A stretch of DNA of 64,000 nt, taken from assembly GCA_963971225.1 (NCBI GenBank), contig OZ020270.1, forward strand, positions 68,888,932 to 68,952,931. The letters run 5' to 3'. The first letter of the stretch is position 1. The number at the start of each line of letters is the position of its first letter. The stretch comes from Melieria omissa (taxonomy: Eukaryota; Arthropoda; Insecta; Diptera; Ulidiidae). Position numbers and translations under genes: made by a program. A model generated the notes under the pieces. It was not told the DNA's origin. It ran no database searches and worked only from the letters and a program-made list of their open reading frames with translations. Below are positions 43,475 through 54,345 of the stretch, in pieces.

Positions 43475-43755
43475 CAGGCCGTTGACACCGACACAACAAC
43501 AAAAACGCATTCAATGCACAATTGCAAATAGGAAATAAGATATACGAAATACTTTGCTTAGTAAGCGTCTACGGACAGAAATATAGAATAAGCACTTTTT
43601 GTAAACTAGCAAATAAGCTTTCATAATCAATTACCAAAATAAAGTCAATCACTTTGGATTCAGAAGACAACCGCAACAGTAGTGTTTCGTTTTCGCTCCA
43701 GTTGTGGAGCTAGCTTTATATTTTTTTGGGTGATACGCATGTGAGAAACGTAAGT
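43402..43755 (+). repeat. 3-prime LTR of 17.6/297-like element
   Basis: It is identical by eye to 35848-36201, and is followed by the CGCG duplication (43756-43759). Confidence 0.95.
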
Positions 43756-44226
43756 CGCGCGGTCAACTTGGTCGTTGGATTGACGGCAAACTATTTATAG
43801 TAGATGAGTGTTCGAGCACTCATTTTGTAGGTAATTTCAAGTACTTTAAAATGGTATCGGAGCAGTATGCGAAAAAACCTACCGGTTTCACGGTATTCAC
43901 GAAAAACGAAAACTATCCCTCACTTTTGACCTTTGACCGGCCATTGTGATTCACCTAATCGACCTATGACCTCGATTTTATTATCATTAGATAGATAATT
44001 TTATTCCCCACAAATTTGATCCCTCAGACATGTCGGTACGAGCAATCTCACCGGAGATAAGGAATTAAAACGAACTCACCCCTAAATAAGCAGGGGGTAG
44101 TATCTTCCCCCACCCCCTCGAATACGAAAACTCAGTTTTAGACTCAGGACATGCCCCCGAACACACCCTCAAAATTTCAGCCATTAAGTATTTTTTTTTA
44201 GTAAAATATACCAATTTACTGTACTA

Positions 44227-45500
44227 TGGTCCAAAGTAAGCAGAAAAATTTGCAAGCCCAATGGGAAAGGCTGATGCGCGCACATCAGGCAGTCTTCCTT
44301 GCTGAAGACAACAGCCAGCCCGACGGTTTTAAAGAGTCGGCTAGGCAAAAGATCGATGCCTGCACAGACCAATACGAGTTGTGCATGGCTAAGATGTTGG
44401 ACATCATTAAGATGCTCCAATCTCAGTCCACCCAGCCTGCTACGCGTATGGAACCGGTTCAACCCCTAGAACCAGCAAATACTTCCTACATTTGCCTCCA
44501 AGTTCCTCCTTGCGACACCGAAACATTCTTCGGGGGCTTTCGAGACATGTTTACTGCGGTATACATAAACCACCCCCAGCTCACCCCAGCCCAAAAATTG
44601 TATCACCTCCGATACAAAACGCAAGGACAAGCCGGTGCTATTGTTAAACAATACGCATTAACCGATGAGAATTTCAGACTCGCGTGGGAAGCCCTACGAT
44701 CCCGATATGAGAACAAACGCATCCTCGATGACAACCAAATTCGATCTTTTTTGAATATTGCTCCTGCCCGCAACGAAAATAGTGAGGCACTTCAGCGGAT
44801 CCAGAACTCTATAAAAAATTGTCTGTCCGTTCTCAAGTCTCAGGCCGTAGACACTGACAATTGGGATCCGCTGTTGGTATATATATGCTCCTCCAAATTG
44901 CCCGAAGCCACCCTAGCTTTATGGGAACAATCTTTGACATCCCGGAAGAATCTGCCACCCTGGTCACAAATGAACGAATTTCTGACCTGCACATACGAGA
45001 TAGTGGAACGGCTGAATTTCTCTCGGCCTACCAAGTCCAAACCACAACCCTCATCTTCCACTGTCCTCCAAAATCGGCCCAACAGATCCCTAAATCTTCA
45101 CACTGAAGTGAAAAAAGACTTCGCGTGCAAACTCTGCAACGCAAGTCATTCTGTACGGACTTGCCAAAGCTTTAAAAGGCTCACCCCCCAGAGTCGATTA
45201 GCATATGTGAAAAAGCACAAGAGCTGTGTGAATTGTCTTGCTACATCTCACCTAATTCAGGATTGTACAAGCAATTTCACATGCGCATATTGCCAGAGAA
45301 AGCACCACTCTTTGCTTCACCTCCCCAAAGGCAATGCGCAGCCCACTCACTCCCCAATCGATCACCTTCGACAACTTCTCTGGTCTCAACGGTTATTCAA
45401 AAACCGAGCAACAACTCCAGCACTCATTCTCCCCATTTCGATGCGCAACACAGCACATCTTCAAGGCAAAGTACGCTCCCAGGACCAGCCCATCAACTAA
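44227..45500 (+). pseudogene. gag: BEL element A Gag, main part with three zinc knuckles
   Basis: An open frame of 424 codons encodes a capsid-like region (PCDTETFFGGFRDMFTAVYI, LTPAQKLYHLRYKTQGQAGA). Zinc knuckles CKLCNASHSVRTC, CVNCLATSHLIQDC and CAYCQRKHHSLLH follow at about 45130-45320. The domain set (DUF1759 then zinc knuckles) is typical of BEL/Pao Gag. The frame itself is intact, but it is cut from its start codon by the foldback at 35263-44226. The protein therefore cannot be made as such unless a downstream ATG is used (44226 is one). Confidence 0.85.
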
Positions 45501-46436
45501 ATAATGGCACCCACTTCCTTCTGCCTACGGCACTGGTGTCCATTATACATTTAGGAAAGTTGTTTACAGTTCGAGCGTTGATCGATCAAGGCTCTCAGCG
45601 CACCTTCATTTCCTCGAAGGTCCAGAGACGCCTAAAATTGCCAATCGAGAAATCTAACCTCCAGATCTCGGGCATGGGCGGACAGATTGTGAAAACCGCC
45701 AAACATATATGCTTCTTGACATTGGCAGTCCCTAAAACGAGCACAAACCTCCCCGTGCAAACAATCGTGCTTCCAAAATTAACGGAATATCTTCCCCTTT
45801 TTAAAAAAAAACTCCCCAAATTTGAACGATCTCGCCATGCTAGATCTCGCTGATCCCAACCCCGTGGAGGCAGCGCAGGTCGATATAGTGATTGGCAGTG
45901 ATCTCATCCCGCAGATCATGCTCGAAGGTTTCCACCGAAATGTATGTGGCAGCTTACTTGCTCAACTTACAGTATTCGGTTGGATATTAAGCGGTCCAGT
46001 ACCCCTGTCATCACCTTTGACAAATGTCGCCGTGGTGTCAAATCACCATACGCACACTGGTCCCGCCCTTCGAAAAAACCATCCTACTCTAAAGGAACCT
46101 CTTTCTGACGTGAGTGGCGCCCTCAATCCCGTAGGGTTTCCACTCAAAGAAATAAAGGCAAATCACGCGGAACCCACCATCCCTGCACACTCCAACTTGA
46201 AATGGCAAACACCCCCTTCGTTGCCAAACGTTGCGCCCCCCGCAGGATGGCTATCGCCCCCAATGAGACCGCGAAAAAGGGTACAACACAAGCGTTGGCT
46301 CAACGCCACGCGTCAATATGCACAGCAATTGATGGAAACTGCAGCCCCCTCGCATTTCCACATTGCACCCCCCCATACAACAAACCTCGAGAGCACCCAT
46401 CCCGGGTCCGATTGCAATTTGCAATGGCGGCCGTGA
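45500..46436 (+). pseudogene. BEL element A protease and truncated pol start
   Basis: In the frame open from 45233, FTVRALIDQGSQRTFISSKV gives the retropepsin active-site region (about 45568). KLPIEKSNLQISGMGG and TIVLPKLTEYLP follow. At an A-run (about 45805) the frame shifts to LDLADPNPVEAAQVDIVIGS and to FGWILSGPVP. After about 46030 the text becomes unrelated fragments, including PPAGWLSPP (a trace of the post-RT linker), and reaches the LTR at 46437. RT, RNase H and integrase are deleted. Confidence 0.83.
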
Positions 46437-46660
46437 TGTTCAGATATACTGTGCTGTATCTAGTGATTTGTCGATCATCATTAATCCCAATCTTTCCTTC
46501 TCCTCTTGTACTAATGTTCCCCCTACTTGCTGCTTCCCGGCTTCGGGCGTTTGTATCGTTTAATGTTTCGTGTACACTTGTATTTCGCACTCCGTGAAAT
46601 AAACACCACACAAACCCGAACACACGACTTTTATTCTACCGCTCCGCGCAAATTTCTTCA
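46437..46660 (+). repeat. 3-prime LTR of BEL element A
   Basis: This is the partner of 32109-32334 and is followed by GTAAC. Confidence 0.9.
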
Positions 46661-47943
46661 GTAACTTTATTTTCATTTTGGTAACTTTTGCAATCAAAAA
46701 TTGATTTGAAGTAATAGACAAGAAATTTTGCTTTTTTAATTATAAATTTAAATTTATTTATAAAACCAAATTTTTGAAAAGATTGCCGCAACATTTTACG
46801 TTTATAATTGTTTATGTTGTAAAAATAAAAAGTTGCGGCAATCCTTTCAAATTTGGTGTTTCTTTAATCTAGTTTATACATGCATGCACCTCTATTATTT
46901 TGACCGTAGGTGTACATGTGATGAGTTAACTTTTAAAGTGAACTATTTTTTGTACCTTTGCACAGTGATTCGTTCCATAGACAAAATTCAAAAAATTTAT
47001 AGTCTCAGAATTTAAAGATTTTGATGTCATTTGAAAGGTAAAACTCCAACTAAGAAAACCCAAAAAACTCTGTGTAAAAAATTAATTAGTGTGCGTGCAA
47101 AAGCGGCTTAAAGTTGAAACTTTTTTCACAAAAAACATATAATTTCTGTTTTGAAAAAACAACAAATTTTTTTTCTCTGTTTGAGAAAACAAATTTTTAA
47201 AATACATGGTCACCATGAAGTTGCTAAAACTTTTAATATAGATTAAAAAATGCTGTGTCCGCTGTTAATGTTTTCTCAAAATTTGCAAGGCTGAGGCTTT
47301 TACCACCACTTTTAATTAAAAATATTTTTGTTTAATTAAAAATCTGAAAATTGGCAAAACTTAGAGCAAAATATCTAAAAAGTATGTTCCTGGATTTTTT
47401 TATTTTATCAATCATTCTTTCTTTGTCGGATAATGTAATTACATCCTCCGATATGTTCCGATCTCAGATTTTCTATTTGAAAAGTGGTCTAAAAACCTAT
47501 TTTTCGACAAAATTTATTTTTTTTACCCCTAAAAGTATGCAATCAGCATGAAAAATTGAGAAAACTGCGAAAAAGCAGAACATACGTCTATTATTATTAT
47601 AGTTTTTATTGCAAAATTAAAGGGTCCTAAGGCAATGTCTGTTACTCTTTGCAATTATCAATGTTGACGTTACCGATTAAATGTAAAATCTGAAAAATCT
47701 AGCCAACACACTCGTTCCTATAGCGCACCAAAAGAGACGAAAATTGCAAATTTGAGACTTAAATTTCATTGCCAAACTACAAAAGTTTAAGAAAAACAGA
47801 ATAGAGATTTCAATTCAGCAGACCATGATTAACTAGTATGAACGGACCACTCCTTCTAATTTTGTCCCACGGTTGTATGGAGCCGAATCACTATGCTTTG
47901 TTATGAAATGCATTGTTTTGTAAATTTTCTTTTTTGTCAATAA
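46661..47943. other. AT-rich interior of the hAT-type host element
   Basis: TTGGTAACTTTTGC-like iterons occur at the left. The rest has no ORF or repeat I can assign. A 32-bp inverted repeat around TTGAAAAGATTGCCGCAACATTTTACG and its complement (about 46775-46850) forms a hairpin. Confidence 0.5.
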
Positions 47944-49132
47944 CACTACTCGACAAAAAATGGGTTCATCGCGTGCTCCTAAAAACATAAGTATTTTTTA
48001 GACTAATCTTCGGCTGCGGAACACGAAACTGAAAATCAAACAATTTTCTTAAGAAGCGTTTTCGAAAAATCTTCGAAAAACACGTTTTTCCCCTCTTATT
48101 TCAGTTATAACCACATATCTCGTAAGCCAACCATCCGACTAACACATGTGGCCCGTCGTTCAGAAGGTAATTAACTAGCCTTTCCAACGATATATGGATT
48201 GTCCAAATTCAATGAAATTTCAAAATAGAAAATTTAGTAAAAAAGGAGACGATTTTCCTCTTTCACTTGATACCCATATCTTCATCATTGCACAATCGCA
48301 AATATTTAAAAAAATATTTTCAATGTTTATATCCTTAAAATTTTAAAGTCCTTTAAGAAGGTTTTTGGGTCAGAAAATGAAAAACTGACTATGCCCGGAT
48401 ATTATAAATGACTTCTAGTTTCACGACTATATCAACTTTTGGATGGGTCTCGGAAAAATAAAAAAAATGTTTCGCACGGTGTAATAAATGAAAAGTTGGT
48501 GTTTTCACTCCGTGCATTATAACTTTGTCATTTTTCTTTCAATTCTATTGTTCTTAGGCTTTATATTTGCTCAAATAATATATCTTCCATTTTAGATCTT
48601 AAAACCAGAGGAACTCATTTATTTTATCTATAAAAAAATCATTCGAAAATGTATAATTTTTGAAAATGGTTAAAAAATTCAATTTTTTTCAATTTTAATC
48701 GTCAGTAACTTCCCCAAATTTCATTGAATTTGGACAATCCATATAGGGTAAAGGGAGGTTAATTCGTGATAAAATGGTCTTACTTGCCTATAAAACAACA
48801 TCCGAAACATTTAAGACAAGGTATTGCATACCTACCGATTAGGCTATGCGCAGTTGTCAATAAAATATAAAAATTATTTTAATATTTCGTAACGCTTCAT
48901 TAAAAATCCATAACTAATTAGTGCTGAAAAATAATAGGTAATATCGTGATAGGACAGGTAACTTCGTGATAGGGGTTCGGTAATATCGTGATAGAATTCA
49001 ATAAATGACAACACTTGAAATAAAAGTATTTATTCGATATTTGTATAAATGAAATATGTAAGTACATAAAATTAAAATGCCAAATTCAATTTCGAGGAAA
49101 AGGTTGAGAACAAAGTCACTACCAAATGTTTC

Positions 49133-49696
49133 GGCTTAAGAAAAATTGTTGGAACAAACATCGCAAAAGAAATAAGCTTCATCGTCATCAGGTACGCTGC
49201 TTAAGCATTCAATGTGATATGGCTGAATGCAATATGAACATTGGATCCATTTTTTCCCGTTCTTGGCTGCTACATCGTCAGAAAAAAATTCATTATAAAT
49301 AGTGCAGCACCATTCGTCAGAGTTACTCTTGTCGTTCAAAGCGCTTTGTCGTTTTCTGCATTTTCGAGATGTCGAAGGATCTTTACTTGGTTCAATTTGG
49401 ATTAAAGTTTCTTCATTAAGACATTTTGCGGATGAATTTCTCAAATTTCTTTTAGCAACTGTTTTTTTAGCATTTGCTTTTGGAACAATAAGAATGTCTT
49501 CAATGTTACGCTAGCCAAATCCGTCTGTTGAAAATTTTCGTCAGTGACCTTAGATGGCGCAAGTGCTGCTACGTTAATTGCGTCACTATCAAAGGGACAA
49601 ATCCCGGTCTTTTTAAAAGATGAAACAATATCTTTGTGACAAAACGCATTAGCGAATGCCGGATTTAATATACCATGGAAATCACTTCTGCTTTTG
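49133..49696 (-). pseudogene. Pogo-like transposase C-terminus with a PHD-like zinc finger
   Basis: Beyond the LINE the coding sense resumes with GILNPAFANAFCHKDIVSSF and KKTGICPFDSDAINVAAL, the usual C-terminal block of Tigger-like transposases. A frame from about 49444 to 49136 ends with a Cys/His array: WCCTIYNEFFSDD, WIQCSYCIQPYHIECLSS and AYFFCDVCSNNFS. Its spacing resembles a PHD finger. Such C-terminal fingers occur in some insect pogo-like proteins. Confidence 0.78.
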
Positions 49697-49759
49697 TTTT
49701 TTTTTTAATACGAGCCAACGCGCAGGGGAAACCCCTATAAATGCGGGCATTGCGCTGGT

Positions 49760-50282
49760 TCAGGAAGGATATATAGGTTGGGAGAAAGGATGTTGGGTGA
49801 AGAATTTATGGACTCTTGCCTTGAATCTATCAAGATCATAAGTGCTGGGGAAAACATCTGCAGGGAGACCATTCCACAATCGCGCTGTTCGGGCCAGGAA
49901 CGAACTTTCTCTGTAGTGCGTAGTGCGCTGGAACATCGTTTCAACGTGGAATGCATGGGCGCCAGTGTTCAAACGGGTTGCCCGGGGGAATACCCGGAGT
50001 GATGGCAGCAAGCTGCTCATCTCCACTGAGCAATTGCCGAAAAAGTAACGGTAAAATAAAACCACACATGCCACGTTTCGACGATGTTCCAAGGAGTCAA
50101 TAGAGCTGGATGCCCTACTGTCCCCTATAAGTTTAATCGCACGGTTTTGCACCCGATCCAGGAGCTCCAAATGGGTTTTTGAAGCCCCTGCCCATAGGTG
50201 CGAGTTAAACTCCATTTTAGGTCGGATATAGGTGGTATAAATGATGCGGAGATCGGACGGAGTGTACGGACATAAAATCTAT
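49760..50282 (-). pseudogene. LINE RT C-terminal (thumb) domain
   Basis: It reads PSDLRIIYTTYIRPKMEFNS, LELLDRVQNRAIKLIGDSRA, LEHRRNVACVVLFYRYFFG and SFLARTARLWNGLPADVF, the conserved tail of CR1/Jockey-type polymerases. The stop lies at about 49760 and the 3-prime UTR leads to the poly-A at 49.70 kb. Confidence 0.83.
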
Positions 50283-50583
50283 TAAACAACCGAGATGTTT
50301 CAAAACGGCAGTAACGTCTTTTTTCTCCTAACTTCTATTCTCTCACTCTGTATATACCCTCTTGTGTTTATGTATTCTTCAACTTACATCTATCTCTATA
50401 TTTTCACTTTTCTGAGCCTCCACTTTCAATTTTCCTTCTTCTGTTTGTAACTATGTTGTATTAATTTAAGCTAAAATTGTTATTATTCATGTTTAATTCA
50501 CTCAAACTGATGTACTATAAAAGACCCAGTCTTACTTGTACAAATACTATTAAATAATAAATAAATAAATACATAAATAAATA
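50283..50583 (+). mobile_element. 5-prime-truncated LINE tail in opposite orientation
   Basis: This is about 300 bp of non-coding 3-prime-UTR-like sequence ending in ATAAATAAATAAATACATAA repeats. It separates FLKRCKK (50590) from TPSDLRIIYTTYIRPK (about 50270) of the minus-strand RT. The A-rich tail at its right end shows plus-strand orientation. Confidence 0.65.
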
Positions 50584-50589
50584 TTTTTT

Positions 50590-51303
50590 GCACCGCTTTA
50601 AAAAGCCGAGGCACTTGGCTGCTTCTTTCGACACGCCAAAAATATGATCGTTCCAACGAAGATCGTTCTTAATGGACATGCCCAGAACATCAAGAGCTGC
50701 CGATTCCGCAATACTCACACCATCCATAACCAGGGATGTGTTGGGATGTGGGGAGACTCGTTTGTGGGATAACAGGCAACATTGGGTCTTGCGAGGATTA
50801 AAATCGACCCTGTTCGCTTGACCCCACTTGGAGATTGTTTGTAGGTCGCTATTAAGTGTATCATTCATACGGCGCCGTTCTCTTTCAATCTCCACAGAGC
50901 TGGGGCGCTTTGTGAAGGAGTATGAATGACAAATGGTGCTGTCATCCGCAAACGAGTAGATGGGATTCTTCGTCGACGACAATAGGTCGTTAATGAAGAT
51001 AAGGAAAAGGGTTGGAGAAAGGACCGAACCCTGCGGCACTCCCGCGCTAAGGGAATGCTTTTCCGAGGCTATGCCGTCTATTACAACACGAATAGAGCGA
51101 TCATAGAGGAAGCTCGTTATCCAACGAGAGAAGATACTACCGACGCCATAGGCAATCAATTTTGACACGAGTGCTTTATGCCACACTCGGTCAAAGGCCC
51201 TGGAAATATCCAATGCAACAACCTTGCTTTCACCAAGGTTTAGAATACTATAGTTCCATTTCTCGGTGAGGACCGCCATAAGGTCTCCCGTCGATCGCTG
51301 CAT
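50590..51303 (-). pseudogene. LINE reverse transcriptase palm
   Basis: Motifs: VVALDISRAFDRVWHKALV (motif A with catalytic Asp), GVPQGSVLSPTLFLIFINDL (motif B) and IYSFADDSTICHS (motif C, FADD). ISKWGQANRVDFNPRKTQ and ALDVLGMSIKNDLRWNDHI follow. The frame breaks at FLKRCKK, where a plus-strand LINE tail is inserted. The fingers upstream of motif A are deleted. Confidence 0.85.
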
Positions 51304-52195
51304 TCATGATCGGAAGCCGCATTCCCAATAATACAATTTCTTCAACCATTTTGGCTGCGGCATTTATGTTTCTATCTAGAAAACACAATTTCCAATTGAA
51401 GTGGGCGAAAAATTCATTAAGTCCACTCCAGTTAGCTTTATCATACATCCACACTAGACGCTTCGGGGCTAAGGGCGAAGCATTGCGGATAGAAGAGTAT
51501 GAGAAAGACGCCAAAATGGTGCAAAGGTGCGAGTTACCAAGAGGTGCGTGCATTTCAACATCATATTTTTCATGATGAGAAGTGAGAAAAAGGTCTAGAG
51601 TGTTGAGAGCTTGCCCAGCAACGCAGGGGATATGCGTTGGTTCATGCACTAATTGAGTCAAGTTATTAGACTCGGCAAAGAGCTCGACGAATAAGCCTTC
51701 AGGAGTTGTGTGGCTGGAATGACGTAGCCAATTGGAATTATGGATATTGAAATCACCAGCAACTACAATTTCACTATTCGGATACGATTCCAAAATATGA
51801 GAAATAGAATCAGAGAGAAGATCAAACTTGTTATAAGTAAAATCTCTCCCTGAATTCGGGCTTCTATATAGAAAGCAAAAGTGCAGAATGTGCGACTGGA
51901 TATTGAATTTAACCCACATGGAGCTAAATTCGGCATCCGTCGTGTATAGTTGTTGCTGGCACTGGTACGCAACATTACTGCACACATAAAGGGCAAGACC
52001 CCTATGAGGAGAGAATAATGGCAGTAAGTGGTACCCTGGGATGTGGAAATCCAGTGGATCTGCATCTTCACACACCTGGGTCTCACCTAGTGCCATTATA
52101 TGGGGCTTGTGGAGGTTAACGAACGCGTATACAGCAAAAAAATTCGCCCTGAGCCCGCGCACGTTGCAGAAGGCTATGCGAAATTTGTCCAGCAC
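51248..52195 (-). pseudogene. LINE endonuclease (APE-like)
   Basis: A 315-codon frame reads FRIAFCNVRGLRANFFAVYA, IMALGETQV (catalytic Glu), CFLYRSPNSGRDF, EIVVAGDFNIHNSNWL (Asp/Asn motif), ALNTLDLFLTS and LGNSHLCTILASF (the SDH-like position reads NSH). The order is that of apurinic-endonuclease-like domains of non-LTR elements, which nick the target site. The C-terminal end runs into the RT linker and stops where the internal deletion begins. Confidence 0.83.
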
Positions 52196-52683
52196 AATGA
52201 CCTGGGTGGGTTAAAGGACAAGGAAAGCAGACGGAAATGAGATCTGACGCACTGAAAAATTGATGATGCCCTGTGGTAAGTGTTATGCCTTTACCACAGG
52301 GCAGTCAATTTCTCAGTGTCGAACAGGACCACATGTAGCGCTACTGAAAACGGACGGAGGAAAAGACAACACGGGAAAAAAAGAACGCAGCAACAACACA
52401 ACGCGGACGGAGGTCGAAGTGGCGGACAGCGAATGTAACGGCGCTTGCACTGCAGATTAGCGTTTGCAAATGCATTACACGTTTAAATAATTTTGATATT
52501 TTTGATGTGGCCACGCGATTTTGGTGGGCCACAACGCGATAGCAGCGACAGACAATACGCGACACTCAGAACATTTATATGTATATTTAACGCGCGCACA
52601 CACATAAAAACATTAAAAAACCGCGGAGCAACGAAAGGGCACGTCTGCCCACGCGAATTCTTCACACCTTCACACCTGCTTGG

Positions 52684-53009
52684 TTTTGTAGTCGGATTTT
52701 TTTTCATGTGAGCTTTAACCGACTCATTCCAATTATGCTTTAGAGATTTATATACACTAACATCGAGCGGCTGCAAAATGTGACTATTATGAGCCGGGAA
52801 AGTGAAAAGATAAATGGAATTTTGTTTAGCCAGATCAATAATTTGAGGTCCTACATGAGCCGAGTGAGAATCCATTAGCAAAATGACGGGCCTTTCTTGT
52901 GGAATAGCTTTGATAAAGTATTGGAACCACTCTTAGAAAATTTCTGATGTTATCCAGCCTTTAGGAGAAAGTTTAACCATTGAATTAGGCATTGCATTTT
53001 CTCTCAGGT
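52684..53009 (-). pseudogene. Pogo-like transposase, middle part
   Basis: This continues the frame cut at 60815. After an in-frame TAA it reads PVILLMDSHSAHVGPQIID (second Asp) and FPAHNSHILQPLDVSVYKSL (third catalytic position, ILQPLDVSVY motif), then KAHMKKNPTTKP. It is interrupted downstream by the LINE at about 52676. The catalytic triad is complete but the gene has stops and insertions. Confidence 0.86.
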
Positions 53010-53081
53010 CAGGGGCGTAGCCAGAACTTGGTCATGGGGGGGTTTTTAAAAAAATTGTTTGCCAGTTTAGTATTACATGGT

Positions 53082-53310
53082 TGTTTGTATTGAGTACGAC
53101 GTTTTTATTTCTTCAAAAAATGTTTGTATTGAATACGTTTTATTTCTTGACAATTGGCCACGTGTCGACCGTGATACCGCCACAACGGAAGTAACCCAAA
53201 AAAACGGAAGCTGCCATTCGAGGCAAAAAAAACAACAAAGTGCTTACAAACTAGAATAAGTGCTTCCAAGCACCTGAGCTCGAAATAGATTTGACGAGTG
53301 GTCACGAACA
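53082..53310 (-). repeat. 3-prime LTR of BEL element B
   Basis: It matches 58395-58623 with one A/G difference near 53191. An internal direct repeat of about 20 bp (TGTTTGTATTGA) lies near its end. Confidence 0.92.
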
Positions 53311-53338
53311 TTCCGGCCCCTCTTGAGAGCATCCGCTT

Positions 53339-54345
53339 TCAAACATCCAAAAATAAGGGGCAAAGCTTGACGATAGGTCGTTTGAACATTCCCTTTGCAG
53401 TTTGAATTGTGGTGACTCGCACCAGTCCATCGGCTCCAGGATGCACTTCCTTGACTCGTCCGATTGACCATTGCGAAGGAGGAAGGTTGTCATCCTTTAT
53501 TACCACGACGTCGTTGACTTGCAAATTCCTCAACTTTTGTGTCCATTTAGGTCGTTGTTGTAGTTGCGTGAGGTATTCTGTAGACCACTTCTTCCAGAAG
53601 TGGCGGAGGAGGCGCTGTAGATATTGCCAACGCGTGAGAGCGTTTTCCTTCAAGTTGAGCAAGTTTTCGTCAGGGAGGATGGCAGGTGCCCGTAGGAGTA
53701 AGAAATGCGCTGGTGTCAAGGGGTCAGTATCGCCTTCAAATTTCGTGCACAGGGGCCGTGTATTTAGACAAAACTCAATTTGGCAAAGTACGGTGTGTAG
53801 CTCTTCGTACGTGACTGCTGCATCCCGTAACGTACGCCTTAAATGGTGTTTCATAGACTTGATTCCGGCTTCCCACATGCCCCCGAAGTGTGGACCTGAT
53901 GGAGGAGAGAAATGCCATTGGATCTGCTGGTCAGCCAACTCCTTGGTGATCGTGTCTTGTGCTGTCGATGAACTCAACATTTGATACAACTCTCGTAAAT
54001 GCTGACTCGCCCCCACAAAGTTAGTGCCATTGTCTGAGTGTATGTGTATAGGTTTTCCACGTCTGGAGACGAAACGACGCAAGGAGGCGTTGCTGCAGTT
54101 GACAACTCTGTCACCAACTCGATGTGTATAGCCTTTGTGACAAGGCAGATGAAAAGTGCTATCCAACACTTGTATAGTTGAGAGCCGCGTCCTTTCCAGG
54201 AGCGCACCATAATCGGTCCAGCAAAATCCACCCCAACGGTCAAAAACGCACACCCAGGACTGAGTCGATGTTGAGGGATATTACCCATTTGTTGGCTGTA
54301 CGTGATGCTGCGCTGTCGCATGCAGACCGTGCACTTGAAAACGCA
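53339..54345 (-). pseudogene. BEL element B integrase
   Basis: The zinc finger end CVFKCTVCMRQRS follows a TAA at 54343-54345. VGVDFAGPIMVRSWKGRG has the first Asp and TKAIHIELVTELSTAA follows. At about 54120 the frame shifts to RRFVSRRGKPIHIHSDNGTN (second Asp). PSGPHFGGMWEAGIKSMK carries the Glu, then NDVVVIKDDNLPPSQWSIGR and RPIVKLCPL. The domain is complete apart from the frame break. Confidence 0.87.

Larger units (their letters stand above)
35848..43755 (+). mobile_element. 17.6/297-like Ty3/gypsy (errantivirus-group) element, recent
   Basis: This 7908-bp element is bounded by 354-bp LTRs that appear identical (AGTTACAGCC to AAACGTAAGT). It has a 4-bp duplication CGCG, a tRNA-Ser primer site, an open gag, an open pol in the minus-one frame, an env remnant and a polypurine tract. 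LTRs starting AGTTA and a tRNA-Ser primer are features of the 17.6/297/tom group. Identical LTRs indicate very recent insertion. Gag and pol look intact. Env retains only its transmembrane half, broken by a frameshift. Confidence 0.93.
35263..44226. mobile_element. Foldback DNA element, about 1.05 kb with about 465-bp arms, split by a gypsy element
   Basis: The left arm (35263-35760) and right arm (43760-44226) are inverted copies, with outer ends TAGTACAGTAAAT and ATTTACTGTACTA. The flanking TGG/TGG (35260-35262, 44227-44229) is a 3-bp duplication. Removing the element and one TGG joins the BEL gag frames without a stop. The arms carry long, nearly identical sequence with a few indels near the tips. 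About 87 bp of GC-rich unique sequence (to 35847) forms the loop. No transposase is encoded and the superfamily is uncertain. The 7.9-kb gypsy element sits in the loop. Confidence 0.8.
32109..46660 (+). mobile_element. BEL/Pao element A: gag-protease derivative lacking RT and integrase, with nested insertions
   Basis: LTRs of 226 and 224 bp (TGTTCAGAT to AATTTCTTCA) bound a tRNA-Tyr primer site, a long leader, gag, and part of the protease. Flanking GTGAC/GTAAC is a 5-bp duplication with one change. After the protease the sequence runs within a few hundred bases into the 3-prime LTR, so RT, RNase H and integrase are missing. A mariner (33647-34855) and a foldback carrying a gypsy element (35263-44226) are inserted. 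Without insertions it is about 4.4 kb. Confidence 0.86.
49697..52676 (-). mobile_element. CR1-like LINE, internally deleted
   Basis: A minus-strand non-LTR element inserted in the pogo-like transposase. The 3-prime end is a poly-A (T run at about 49697-49706) and the 5-prime end is near 52676. An endonuclease domain and parts of a reverse transcriptase are present, but no ORF1. The N-terminal RT segment between endonuclease and palm is missing, and a second LINE tail is inserted at 50.28-50.58 kb. Clade assignment (CR1 rather than Jockey) rests on the C-terminal domain style. Confidence 0.8.

Noticed and set aside
52260..52460. 66-codon open frame MMMPCGKCYAFTT
   Set aside because: It lies antisense in the 5-prime region of the LINE and begins within a hairpin; no similarity recognised.
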